A DNA stretch of 64,000 bases, from contig JAQFVV010006216.1 of NCBI GenBank assembly GCA_028023455.1, positions 4,420,877 to 4,484,876 of the forward strand. The letters run 5' to 3'. The notes below the pieces were generated by a model. It saw only the letters and a program-made list of their open reading frames with translations. It was not told the DNA's origin and did not search any database. The stretch comes from Epiperipatus broadwayi (taxonomy: Eukaryota; Onychophora; Udeonychophora; Euonychophora; Peripatidae). How positions within the stretch are numbered: position 1 is the first letter of the stretch; every line of letters begins with the position of its first letter. Shown here piece after piece: positions 9,976 through 20,809 of the stretch. The translations under genes and the position numbers were made by a program.

Positions 9976-10819
9976 GCAATTTACAAGTATTGTTTCATTA
10001 TAATTAAGTCAATACAAATAAATTGCATTTAATTTTAACATGTAGAAAGTAAATTAAATTATTCTTAGCAATAAGCATGCTACAAATACAAAATTATGAT
10101 GAGAGATCAAAGATCACATATTGTCCATGCTTGATTTATACCTTTTTAAAAATAAATTTTAGATATATTTTATTTTCCCATTTATATTAATTAAAAATTA
10201 TATATCAATAATTAAACAACAAAAAATATTTTATACTTTTAAAATTAGATAAAAAAAACGACAACTAAAAACTATTAAACTATCCAAATAATTATTTGTC
10301 AGAATAAAATCTATTTATTTATACAAAAAAAAAATCATATCAATATCCAAATAATCACATTTATTTGCTTTTTAACCAGACAAATCTCTATCTGCTTTAA
10401 AAAATGAATTTAATTTTTTTAAAAAAAAATTAAGATAATCAATTTCTTTTATCTAAATAAATGTTAATAATAAAACATTTATATAATCTGTAATTTTCAT
10501 TTTGAAATTTACAATTTAAAACTGATATGTTGCACATGTTTGCAGATTAACAAGCCATTCATTTATCCAGATTAAAATCTGGGTTCAAAGGAGTCAGGTG
10601 AAAGGAAGTCTACTATATACAGTACATAAAAATAAAAGAACACTAACAAAAATAGAAGATTTGTTTTTGAATTAAAAGATAAAATAGACTTTTAATTTGT
10701 TAATATTATTTTTAAATTTGGCTCAAAAATGTTCTTAAATTTTAACAAAACATTTAAATTCTTAAAAAGAGTATATAAATTCAACTATAATACAACAAAA
10801 AATTAAGTACTATACTTAC

Positions 10820-10983
10820 TGGAAAACATCTTGGACATTTTCAAATCCTTTTGCTACAAATCCATCAATTAAAAGAGGCAAGATAGGATTTTTGAACCAT
10901 GGATAAACATTTAATATAAACCACGCAAAGAATACTGGTATACCAAAAATAATAATAATAACATAAAGAATTTTCAAGGCCAT
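10820..10983 (-). CDS. First coding exon of a membrane-anchored host protein, possibly LACTB-like
   Basis: The minus-strand ATG at 10983-10981 opens 54 codons plus two bases and ends at a consensus donor (GTAAGTATAG, 10819 downwards). The encoded N-terminus begins MALKILYVIIII and has one strongly hydrophobic segment (about residues 4-24), consistent with a signal anchor. It ends in LIDGFVAKGFENVQDVF. That last motif resembles the start of the beta-lactamase domain in animal LACTB/class C serine-hydrolase-like proteins (G-V-x-x-GFE-V-x-x-F). The catalytic SxxK motif would lie in later exons, which were not found to the left in this window. No in-frame ATG lies upstream before a stop (TAA precedes the start). 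The exon call is fairly firm; the family is inference. Confidence 0.6.
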
Positions 10984-12600
10984 CTTTTATTGTTGATAAA
11001 AGGTCTTTCCAACATTCTCACCTCCTCCCGTTCAAAAAAAAAAAACAATTCACTTAACTAGTTTATTCTATAAAATTATTTCTGATAAGTACTAAATTAT
11101 TTTATAAAATGATTTTACTTTTTATTTCTACACAATACAAAGAACTCGCACATAGGTAAATAAAATGCAGGACAGTAAAACAAAGATTACTTTTCTTGTT
11201 CACAATAAACGTTTGGATAAATTTACGCTGATTAATATCCGAAGATTATTAAAATAAATAATAATTACACTTAATTCTTTATAAACAATGAAGGAAAAAA
11301 TTAAAAGTTAATTGTAAGCTAAAATTTATAGATAAGTCACGAAGTGAAAAGTTACATATACACCAAGCAAAACAACAAATCCTTGTAATTTTCTTAATAT
11401 TAATTATTCGAACTATGTTTTATAATTCCCAAAAAAATTGTAAAAGTAAGCTAAATTAACTAATGGAAGACAAAATATAAAAAGAAATTAAACAGGTTCA
11501 GTTATTAACAAATAACGTACGGAAGTAGTTATATTTTTGTAATCCATATAATAGTTTAAATACAAAGGGCAAGTTCGGAGAGAGGATAAACGAATTGTTT
11601 ATTTCATGTAACAAAACTCAAACCTTGTAACAGCAGTAAAAAAAAACGGATATCCACTTTTTAAATCATCTGCTTTAACTTAATTTTTATTTTAACACTT
11701 TAAAATTAAATTTATGTCCAATTAAAGAATTAGTTTTAATCAACTTATTTTTATCATGAAATTAAAAATAAGCAAAATTAATTTTTTAATACATTAAGAA
11801 ATATTCAAAGTAGGAATATAAAAACATACGAATATTCAGGAAATTTATGAAAGGAAACAACTCAGTACAAAAGTACGCCATTTTAAAAAAAAAAAAAACT
11901 CAATTTATCACGTGATGATAAGAAGCAGACGATTTTTGAAAACGTAAATATCTTTCAATTTAGAAATTCACAAATATATAATAAAAGTATAAAGAAAATA
12001 ATTATTTTGAAACTACTCTCAGAAAGGTAATACACTCTTACTGTTAAAATTTTTTTAAAATTTTATATAACATTCATTTTTATTTAATATATTTCTCGTG
12101 ATGCAAAAAAATAATTTGCTATGTAATGAAAAATCCTTTGATTTTTTTTTTTTGAAGTCTTAACCGAAACAAACTGAATAAATTTTTAACATTCGCTCCA
12201 TATATTCTGTTATTCTAGTTACTATTACTATATGATTATTCATGTGATAAACATATGGATGGATTATTCGATACATGTATTAGTTAGCTTTGTAAACCAA
12301 GAAATCTTACGGTTTTTCTTCTCGGACGTGTGTGTATGAAATCTCATTCTCTTTTATATTTACAATCATGATAAAGAAAATTAATTTACGGGTGTATCAT
12401 AAATGCAATACTTCTACGTTTTTACAAACATTTTTATTATATAATATCTGTGCGTACACAGAGTAATGTATTAAATGTTATCTTCAATATTTATAAATCA
12501 ACAATACAGTAAAAGATACATATTTAATTTCAATATCTGCACTTGCAAAATAATGTAAATATATATAGTTCTACACCGAAATGGATTATTAGTTACAAGG
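10984..12600. other. Upstream region of the minus-strand host exon; no gene seen
   Basis: Expected to hold the 5' UTR and promoter of the 10.8-kb exon. A short GC-richer block (CTCACCTCCTCCCG near 11018-11031) lies just upstream of the start codon. No clear TATA element or repeats were identified. A run of 13 A lies near 11885. Confidence 0.35.
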
Positions 12601-12638
12601 TCAGGAGCAAATGGTAACACTGTATTATAAATAATATT

Positions 12639-12845
12639 TTGATTATTTATAGAGGAATTCTGCAGGGATCAGTATTAGATCCTTTATTGTTTGTAATATG
12701 TTTAAATATTTTTGAATTACCTCTATATTCGACTTTGCATGCATATGCTGATGACCCTGAACTTATGGTATCCGAATTATCTAGAGGTCATCTAGAAAGG
12801 CATGTTAGGCATGACATCTATTATGGCAGATTGGTCAAGATCAAA
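12639..12845 (+). pseudogene. Jockey/CR1-type LINE reverse transcriptase fragment (5' part)
   Basis: The frame reads RGILQGSVLDPLLFVICLNI (RT motif GxxQGS-V-L-PLLF) and then HAYADDPELMV, the catalytic YADD box. A frame change follows, with MADWSRSNNFTI in another frame. The fragment is interrupted at 12858 by the Penelope-like insertion; the expected downstream sequence reappears at 15731. Distinct from the RTE family elsewhere in the window. Confidence 0.8.
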
Positions 12846-12858
12846 CAATTTTACTATT
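12846..12858. repeat. Target site duplication, left copy (PLE insertion)
   Basis: CAATTTTACTATT here equals 15718-15730 exactly (13 bp). It brackets the head-to-head PLE pair. About 40 bp of extra sequence lies between this copy and the start of the left arm homology. Confidence 0.65.
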
Positions 12859-12959
12859 CTTTTCTTCCTCCTCTGTTTTTGCTATCTTCATATATAATAT
12901 TGAATTTCAAAAATCTTACACATTTCACTTTTTAGCAAAAAAACTTTTATTATTGATTA

Positions 12960-12991
12960 CAGTTTCGACTGTACCATGCAGTCTTCATCAG
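12960..12991 (-). ncRNA. Hammerhead-like core at PLE 3' end
   Basis: On minus: CTGATGA, A, a 5-bp stem II (GACTG/CAGTC, loop CATGGTA), GAAA, C, TGTA, A, TC. The spacing from GAAA to the TC triplet equals that of the 8.1 and 31 kb motifs. Penelope-like elements are known to encode hammerheads with one- or two-base-pair helix III. Stem I pairing close to the core is weak here; an outer AAATTTT/AAAAGTTT pairing is possible. Confidence 0.6.
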
Positions 12992-13105
12992 ATCTACAAA
13001 ATTTGAACACACATAAAAATACAACCATTAAAATACATTATTTTATATGAAATTATTAAATTCCTATCAAACTTTTAAATTTTTAAAAATATTTCCTAAA
13101 CTTTT

Positions 13106-13658
13106 TGCAGTATTCAAGGTCAAGGTATAAACATATATAATGTATAATGAATATGTAAATAATAATAATTGTATAAATATAATGAATATGTAAATGTAAA
13201 ATAAAAGTAATGTATAAATAAAAATGTAAAATAACTGTATAGTAATTAAGTATAACAATGTGTAAAAATTACAATGTTATTAAATCATAGACAGTTGTAT
13301 AATAATAGAAAGCTTAGCTGACCTTATAGGGTCAGAAAACTATGTAAAATACCATATATGGTGAGAAATGTGAAAATACTGTGTATGTAAAAACATAAGT
13401 GAAAACACCATATATAGTTAGGAATGCAAAAGACTCTAGAAGTCTTGAGGGGTATATAAACCCTCATAACCTGTTATAATTGTTCTGATGTTCTAAAATG
13501 TTCTAAATACGTTCTGAGTATGTTCTGAGTTTTAATTATTTTATTTCGCCTTATAATAGGCTATGTATATAGTTGAATTTAACCATATTAAACTATAATC
13601 TTACCATCTCAATTCTGCCTTTGTCCATTTATTTACTTGCTGGTCATAAGACACAGCA
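13106..13658. repeat. Solo LTR, 553 bp, with CTTTT duplication
   Basis: Starts TGCAG and ends CAGCA. It is flanked on both sides by CTTTT (13101-13105 and 13659-13663). The right PLE arm preserves the empty site (CCTTTTCAATTC in reverse complement), so the insertion is directly demonstrated. Contains a TATATAAACCCTC box near 13450 and a repeated GTTCTGA motif near 13480-13525 (plus-strand reading). No internal region remains, as expected after LTR-LTR recombination. Confidence 0.85.
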
Positions 13659-14113
13659 CTTTTCAATTCATATAATATCTTTAACATATTTACCATCCTA
13701 TTTTATATTCTTTTAAAATCTTTTTAATCCTCTTTCTCTATAACATATACCTATACATATAACTTTTAATACATATAATATTTACATTATAAAGTAATTT
13801 TAATTACATTACTAAAAAAAAAAATTAATCACTATCAATATAATCTTTCTTTATCTTTTATTCTAACTAAATACTTATTTCCATTCATTTTACCTTCTTA
13901 ATTATTCCATATAAAATCTTCTTACCTTATTCTATTCTTTCAACTTTCTCTATCCTCCATCTTACTTTAGTAATTCAACTTCCTTTTTAACCTCTCTTTC
14001 ATATTTTATCCTACAGCTCCCTCTATTAACTATTTTTATAACTATTAATATTTCTTACTATTTTTATCACACCCAAAAAAACTTCCTTTTCTCTTATCCT
14101 ATTATTTTCTTTT

Positions 14114-14359
14114 ATGCTATTATTGTTTTTATCCCTCCCCCATTTTTATACTAGATTGGTACAGTATAAATACAATAAAAGGTCACCAATATATATGCAT
14201 ATTATGGAAACAGGTCATAATATTGGGAAAGAGAGCATTAGAATGATTAGTTATACAGATAAAATAAGAGATAGGAAAATAAAGGAAGCAATATTTATAA
14301 AGAAAATTAAACCAAATCTTAATAACAATGGGGGAGGGATAAAAACAATAATAGCATAA
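14114..14359 (+). pseudogene. Penelope-like GIY-YIG endonuclease, C-terminal fragment
   Basis: From about 14150 the frame reads KRSPIYMHIMETGHNIGKES, then RKIKEAIFIKKIKPNLNNNG. This matches the distal GIY-YIG domain of Penelope-like elements: the HxxETGHxI stretch, the E in KEAIFI and the N in KPNLN. The N-terminal catalytic GIY...YIG part and the reverse transcriptase are missing, and the first dozen codons belong to the inverted copy. It is the only PLE protein remnant in the window. Confidence 0.8.
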
Positions 14360-14795
14360 AAGGAAATAATAGTATAAGAGAAAAGGAAGTTTTTTGGGTG
14401 TGATAGAAATAGTAAGAAATATTAATAGTTATAAAAATAGTTTATAGAGGGAGCTGTAGGATAGAATATGAAAGACAGGTTAAAAAGGAAGTTGAATTAT
14501 TAAGATGGAGGATAGAGAAAGTTGAAAAAATAGAATAAGGTAAGAAGATTTTATATGGAATAATTAAGAAGGTAAAATGAATGGAAATAAGTATTTAGTT
14601 AGAATAAAAGATAAAGAAAGATTATATTGATAGTGATTAAATTTTTTTTTTTGGAGTAGTGTAATTAAAATTACTTTATAATGTAAATATTATATGTATT
14701 AAAGTTATATGTATAGGTATATGTTATAGAGAAAGAGGATAAAACAGATTTTAAAAGAATATAAAATAGGATGATAAATATGTTAAAGATATTAT

Positions 14796-15493
14796 ATTGG
14801 CTAAACGCTTGAGAGATTTGCACTCTCTCAGTTTATTTCAATACTGTCTGCGTTTGTAGAAATAAATATTATTTACATATATTGCTGCAAGTTATAACAT
14901 CTAAAAACTACTGCGTAGTAAATCGAAAGATTTCATGCTGTGTGTTTATAATTAGAACTCAGTGAGTTAAGTGTGAAGATATTTAAGATTCATGCTTCCA
15001 GATCTAAGTACTTTGGACTGGCTTGGATATATAGACAGACAAGTAAAGAAGAGAGTGGAACCGCTCTTTTCTTGTTAAATTGTCTGTCCCAGTATTTGTG
15101 ATCTGATTGGCTAAACGCTTGAGAGGTTTGCACTCTCTCAGTTTATTTCAATACCATCTGCGTTTGTAGAAATAAATATTATTTACATATATTGCTGCAA
15201 GTTATAACATCTAAAAACTACTGCGTAGTAAATCGAAAGATTTCACGCTGTGTGTTTATAATTAGAACTCGGTGAGTTAAGTGTGAAGATATTTAAGATT
15301 CATGCTTCCAGATCTAAGTACTTTGGACTGGCTTGGATATATAGACAGACAAGTAAAGAAGAGAGTGGAACCGTTCTTTTCTTGTTAAATTCTCTGTCCC
15401 AGTATTTGCGATCTGATTGGCTAAATGCTTGAGAGGTTTGCACTCTCTCAGTTTATTTCAATACCGTCTGTGTTTGTAGAAATAAATATTATT
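14796..15493 (+). mobile_element. Tandem element, 2.25 copies of a 310-bp unit, with 13-15-bp TSD
   Basis: ATTGGCTAAACGCTTGAGAG recurs with an exact 310-bp period (GG at 14799, 15109 and 15419), and the third copy stops after about 75 bp. The insert is bracketed by TTAAAGATATTATAT, and the left PLE arm shows the empty site. GC content is higher than in the surroundings. The 75-bp terminal direct repeats and tandem units resemble the architecture of retrozyme or other small circular-RNA-derived elements. No CTGANGA box was found on either strand, so a hammerhead is not supported here. Confidence 0.75.
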
Positions 15494-15628
15494 TAAAGAT
15501 ATTATATGAATTGAAAAGGTTAGGAAATATTTTTAAAAAATTTAAAAATTTGATAGGAATTTAATAATTTTATATAAAATAATGTATTTTAATGGTTGTA
15601 TTTTTATGTGTGTTCAAATTTTGTAGAT

Positions 15629-15660
15629 CTGATGAAGGCTGCATGGTACAATCAAAACTG
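15629..15660 (+). ncRNA. Hammerhead-like core at PLE 3' end (mutated)
   Basis: CTGATGA, GGCTG/CAATC hairpin, then AAAAC where the left arm has GAAAC. It is the homologue of the core at 12960-12991 with three changes, two of them in stem II and one in the GAAA box. Confidence 0.5.
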
Positions 15661-15730
15661 TAATCAATAATAAAAGTTTTTTTGCTAAAAAGTGAAATGT
15701 GTAAGATTTTTGAAATTCAATTTTACTATT

Positions 15731-15880
15731 ATTATAAATATAACTGGAACAGTTATATTTGAATTTGCACAGAGATATTGCTTAGCCATTAATGATTAAT
15801 TCTGTCAATGCTATATAATAATAATTGTCTTTGCAACAATGTTGAGTTTGTTGAGGAGCATCTTCATCTTGCTATGTTAA
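15731..15880 (+). pseudogene. Continuation of the interrupted LINE RT fragment
   Basis: Joining this to the sequence before 12858 keeps one frame open across the site for about 30 codons past MADWSRSNNFTI. That is the expected position downstream of the YADD box. It decays into stops near 15800. Confidence 0.5.
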
Positions 15881-16680
15881 TAGATTCATATTTATCATAA
15901 GTAAATTTAGTTGTTTGTAATATTATTTATTTAAATGTCTTCCTACTAACACTTACTGATTTATTAATATTTCTGTCAATCTATTTCGTCCTATGCCACT
16001 TTTGATATGCGGAGTTTCAAATAATGATGTCCTCTTTCTGTTACACGTTATAATAGATGAGAGAAGATTAGACACACTAAAGATTTGTTTTCCAGATATG
16101 GTATATTTTCACTAAATCAATTTTATTTATCTAGAATAATTCTAGAAAGATATACTGATTGTATGTTAGATGTATTGTTTTTATCACCTTTAATATAGAC
16201 ACACATCTCTCTCATTAAGCACAACTCAATGAATTTGTGTAAATCACATAAGCAAAGACAGAATGTATCTTATCCAATATCTTATTCAATATAGTATCTT
16301 ATTCAATATAGTAGCAATCTGTTTGGGATTTATCACATCATTGTTTTTCATCTCTAGTTTTAAAAGATACTTGAAAATTTTAGTTTTAATAAAAACTGAT
16401 CCTATATTATCATTAGTTTAAATTTTAATGTTTATTAATTCTGTTATCATTATTAATTATTTAATCATGTAAATCCATATGACTATTTTCTCTATGGACT
16501 TCATTGCTTTCCACACACTATTCTTACTGTCAATAAAGGTGTAACATTTTTTGTTTAACTTTAATTAATGAATATTTCTGTAATTAAATAAATGTAATAA
16601 TTTTAAAAGTATTAGAAGTATGAATTCATGTGCACAACATAAAGCAATTAAACATTTGTGGATTACGTAAAATGCACACA
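15881..16680. other. Unassigned AT-rich stretch
   Basis: No gene, repeat or RNA recognised. A triplicated ATCTTATTCAATATAGTA-type segment occurs near 16270-16310. Confidence 0.4.
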
Positions 16681-17144
16681 CACATCACCATCATTGATTC
16701 GCTGCAAGAAGAAGGTCTCTCCAAATTTAATCAATTTCTGTAATGCATTTCTTTACATTACAGCAAAAAACTTACTTATTTCATCCATCCACCTTACATG
16801 TGGTCTATTTCCAGGTCTTATATAACTCTTTGTATCCAATATAAACTTTTCAACTGTCTATATTGTATCATCTCTTCTACCAATATATCCAGTAAAGCAT
16901 AGTTTAGTCTGTTAATTTTTCTATGATGCCAAGTGATGTTTGTTTATTCTTTGATCCATGTATTTTATTTTTGATACATTATTATTATTATTCCTAATAT
17001 ATGAATGATACATATTTATTCTTTCATCTATCTATTTTATTTTTAATCTCTTTGTTGTTTCTAATATATATTAATCTGTACTTCATACAGAAATTTCAAA
17101 ATAATGATTGGCAAAACACATATATTAAAAATCTTCTTTTCCAT

Positions 17145-17146
<2 letters not shown>

Positions 17147-17189
<43 letters not shown>

Positions 17190-17190
17190 G
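17147..17190. repeat. (CA)n(TA)n microsatellite
   Basis: About 11-13 CA units followed by about 10 TA units, inside RTE copy B. This creates the spurious open frame at 17001-17288. Confidence 0.95.
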
Positions 17191-17369
17191 GCATATTTCC
17201 TTTTAATAATAAGTTATTTCTATCAAAAGCACTTCATCTAAGTATGATTTTATGTTTATTTTTGCCCATTATACTTCCATTTTATTAATAATCTAACTAA
17301 AATATTTGTTAAACCACTAAACATCACATGATTACCATCTCTTTTGCTAACACATAACTGTTATTCAAT

Positions 17370-17477
17370 AGGCAAAACTCTTCATACAGTAGTGCTACCC
17401 TGTGCCACAAGCCTTCTGGCATCCATTGATTACTCTGGTTGGCACAGGGTGGCACTACTGTATGGAACGTTTTGCCT
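17370..17477. repeat. Small foldback element with 38-bp arms
   Basis: 17370-17407 and 17440-17477 are reverse complements over 38 bp with about four mismatches. Landmarks are AGGCAAAAC, CATACAGTAGTGCTACC and CTGTGCCA; the loop is 32 nt. GC content is far above the surroundings. Comparison with the other RTE copies shows that about 17306-17480 is extra sequence, so it is a MITE-like insertion. A hairpin RNA (for example a miRNA precursor) is an alternative, but there is no evidence of transcription. Confidence 0.75.
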
Positions 17478-18249
17478 GTTTAAAATAACTTCTTTTAATT
17501 CATGATTATTAATCTTTATTTTCTTCTTATGCGAAAATCCATTGAATATTATTTTAATTTTTTTAGCATTCATTTTTAGCCTTATTTCTTCACTTACATC
17601 TGATAACATTTCCTGATATTCTGATGCATTAATTGCAAAAAATAACTATATCATCCTTAAAAATCTAGACATCTTAAATAATCTCTGTTTACTCTTCCTC
17701 CTTGGGTTTCCATTTTAATTTACAAAAAACTTATTGTAAAACTATTGTAAATATTTTTCTTTGCAATATTAATCTTCTTAAAATCATCACATAATCTAAT
17801 CACTATTATTATATTTTATTAAATAATCTTCACAATATGACAATATCTTTCTATATCTTGATGATCCAAAGCTTTAATCACTATGCAAATGCTTATAGAA
17901 TCAAATATCTTTTTATAATATATAAATCCAAAACATAAAGGCACTTCATTCATTGGATCTTTCTATAACTTCTCTTAATATATGAATGTAATCCATTGTG
18001 CTCTTAATATTTGAATGTAAGCCACTGTGCTAAAAGCACATTTAAATCATGCTTGTTCTTCTGGTAGGATAGAATTCAAAATTTCATGTCTGTTGTAATC
18101 ATCTTGGTAACAATTTTGTATAGAATTGAAAGAAGATTGATAAGCCTGTAATTTTTAATATATTTGTTATAACATTTTTTGAATATCAATATTATTACTG
18201 AATTTTTTTCAATTCTCTGACATATCTTTATCATTTAGACATTTGGTAT

Positions 18250-20809
18250 TGTACCGGTCGAAAAACACACATCGATCCAACAAACCCCTGACTATAGGTA
18301 AAGCACCTCGAGTCTGACCATGTACAAGATATATAAATCTGGTACATCATGAATTCTGCCCTATTTACCTATATCCCCAGGTCAAAGATCTAATCAATAG
18401 CATTTCTTGACGATGTAATCGAATTCCCTTAATTTCACTGTGCCGGCAGCTGGGTCTTAAAGCATGAGATTCAATTTAATTATATATTTTAGTGAGAACT
18501 TGGATGATTGGTTGATAGGTATATTTAAAAATCAAAATTTATTTAAAATATAAGTAAATAAAATGATTCAAAGAACACTGGAAGTTTGGTTTTAGTTATA
18601 TATATATTTAAAAATCATTTAGCATTTTACATTAGTTTAACTCAAGCTCTAAAAACAAAAAATACAATCTTTAAATTAACTTTATAATTATATGAGTTCA
18701 TGACGACTTTATTTATATTAGCAGTTAACATTGACATTATTGAGTTTGTACAATTTATTTTGTGAAGTTTATACACCTTTACTTTTGTTTAAATTTATTC
18801 TCCTTTTAAAATAACAAAAATGATTTTATTATTAAATGATCACGAATTTTAAAATTCCCCGTTCACATTTAGTACAAGCTTGTAATATTGCAGTAGGTTT
18901 AAACATCTGCCTAACGCACATATATAAGAATGACTATTTTAATGAATTCTTTATACAAGATTTAAAAAAAAAACATTTCTATTGAAAAAGACATTAATTA
19001 AATAGATGATTATAAGAAGACTAATTTGATGTCTTACTCCACTAACAGATAAAAAAAATTGATTTTATTTCTCTTTATAAAATAATAATTTAGATTTTCA
19101 ATAACTAATGTTTTATGACATTAGTGGACCTTACTGGCATAGCTTATAAATAACTTCAAAACTGTAAGTGGTTATAATAAAAAAATAGATCAGTTAATTA
19201 TCAAGCAAGCAAGTCACTTTAGTTGGACTTGCAACTAAAATCATACCTATAATAAAATACAATGTGAATTAGCCAAAATCAAACGATTTTAACTAATTAC
19301 GCAAATGAACAAAAGAGTCGATTACTCAGGTCGAAGATCCTTTCAGTAGAATCATTTCCCTATGGCTTACGTATTAGATAGGCAAAAGAAAAGCAAAACA
19401 ATGTCGGGTTAATAAATATATGAATGCAAAGGAGAGAAGAAACATAAGTAAGAAAATATGAGCTGGATTACGGACACTCGTATGTCTATTCCAACGAAGA
19501 ATAAAAAGGAAAATTGATACATCCACATTTTGTGTCCATATATCGATAGGAGATAGGATTTACGGAGAGGCAACATGCCTGCCTATATGGGTATCATGCC
19601 AGCAAACCTACTTTATCTCAGCCACACTATCTGATTCACAGACGTATGCAAAAGCGGAATCTAACTCCGAATCACCAAATCAATGACCGTTTTAGGTCTG
19701 TTCATGATACTCCAAGCATTCTTTATTAACCTGAGATATTATAATTATTAAATAGGAATGAATTATAATTAAATAGCCTTAAAATGATCTAATACTGTAT
19801 AGAGACCAACCTGCGTAACCAACTAAATTCATAGTCAATTAATCAAAATATTAAAAATTATGGTGAGCTTGAGTTAATGAAATATTATAATTTAAAAGAA
19901 AAGGGTTAAAGAATTAGTTAAAAGATTTATGAAAATACATTTATACTCTTACGATAATAGTTTCTTCTATCTTCTTGACACTCTTTGGCATTTTACTTTG
20001 GGGTTCCCTGGGATGAGTTCTGCAAGTGAACATTGGTGGCAGATGGCTTCTTTGAAGGCAGGTTTGGACAGTAGCATAACGGAAGATTTCAGGTCTCAGG
20101 AAGGAAAGGGCAGTGATTTACCCTTTTTACTACTCGATCATCTTGGCATGATTTCTACAACTCTCTTTCTGTATGTTCTCTGTCTGGTTCTGGTCTCTCT
20201 TTGGTCTTAAAAGTGACCACTATTTATCACTTCCTACTCGTATTCGATTTCTGCTGCCTCAGGTGATTTTCAATTTTAAAAACAATTGAAATCATTCTTT
20301 TATTCTAATTTTAGAAAGTTTGTACTTCGATAAGGATCAATATATTTCAATATAATTTTATGTTAGTTTTTAATTTAGATAGCAATGTAGAATCTCTACT
20401 AATTAATGAATAGAGATTCCACAGTGAATGGATTTTGGTAATTTATCAATACTTTTAATTTAAACATTTATTTTAAACTTCTTATCGAGGTACAAATCTT
20501 TTCAAAAAGGCCATCTTGGATTCTTGAACTAAAAAAATAAAAACATTTTAAACATACATATCTAATATATATATATAAAAATTCAAAGTTAATTATTTGA
20601 ATTTTTTCTTTTAATAATAAAATAGAATAACAATGTGCTAGTACAATTATATATATGATCCAAAATGAATTTTAGGATTTATTCAGGATAGTTAAAAACA
20701 TGTTAAAATATTTTTTTAGAATAATAAAAAAAAAGCAAATGTTAGTAAAATAAATAATTAGGTGGGTCAGACTGTGAAACGGCAAATCTGAATCAGATTT
20801 ACCATTTCA
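18250..20809. mobile_element. 2.56-kb TG...CA insertion with GTAT flanks; candidate large solo LTR
   Basis: Everything between the two halves of the RTE copy. Begins TGTACCGGTC, ends ACCATTTCA, and is flanked by GTAT at 18246-18249 and 20810-20813. Base composition is patchy, with CpG-bearing blocks at 18250-18480 and 19300-19720 unlike the neighbours. The open frame at 19929-20210 (93 codons) has no recognised domain. A TTGGTGGCAGATGGC stretch near 20030 resembles a primer-binding site, which would argue for a truncated LTR element and not a solo LTR. No second LTR was found. Confidence 0.5.

Larger units (their letters stand above)
12900..14149 (-). mobile_element. Penelope-like element, left copy (3' end outward)
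   Basis: Minus-strand copy of the PLE 3' region, reverse complement of 14325-15716 apart from two later insertions. It is 5' truncated just inside the end of the GIY-YIG reading frame (junction about 14149). A 553-bp solo LTR sits in it at 13106-13658. Head-to-head partial copies are a recognised outcome of PLE integration. Confidence 0.75.
14150..15717 (+). mobile_element. Penelope-like element, right copy (3' end outward)
   Basis: Runs from the GIY-YIG fragment through its 3' UTR to TTGAAATTCAA before the 13-bp target duplication at 15718-15730. Interrupted at 14796-15493 by a 310-bp-period element flanked by a repeated TTAAAGATATTATAT. Arms of the two PLE copies differ by only a few percent, so they inserted together. 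Confidence 0.75.
16685..18247 (-). pseudogene. RTE-like LINE, 3' half (copy B, continues at 20.8 kb)
   Basis: Minus-strand remnant colinear with 61.94-63.27 kb of the plus-strand copy. The 3' end begins near 16685 with a TGATGGTGATG run. The upper end at 18247 (reverse complement CCAAATGTCTAAATGATAAA) meets the segment equivalent to 61935. The missing part resumes at 20810, so B and C are one element split by an insertion. Heavily mutated, with a CA/TA microsatellite and a small hairpin element inserted. Confidence 0.75.

Noticed and set aside
14796-15493. Hammerhead ribozyme in the 310-bp tandem element
   Set aside because: No CTGANGA box with a following hairpin and GAAA on either strand; only CTGATTGG and CTGAGAG words occur.
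17001-17288. 95-codon open frame
   Set aside because: It consists largely of CA/TA microsatellite and antisense RTE sequence.
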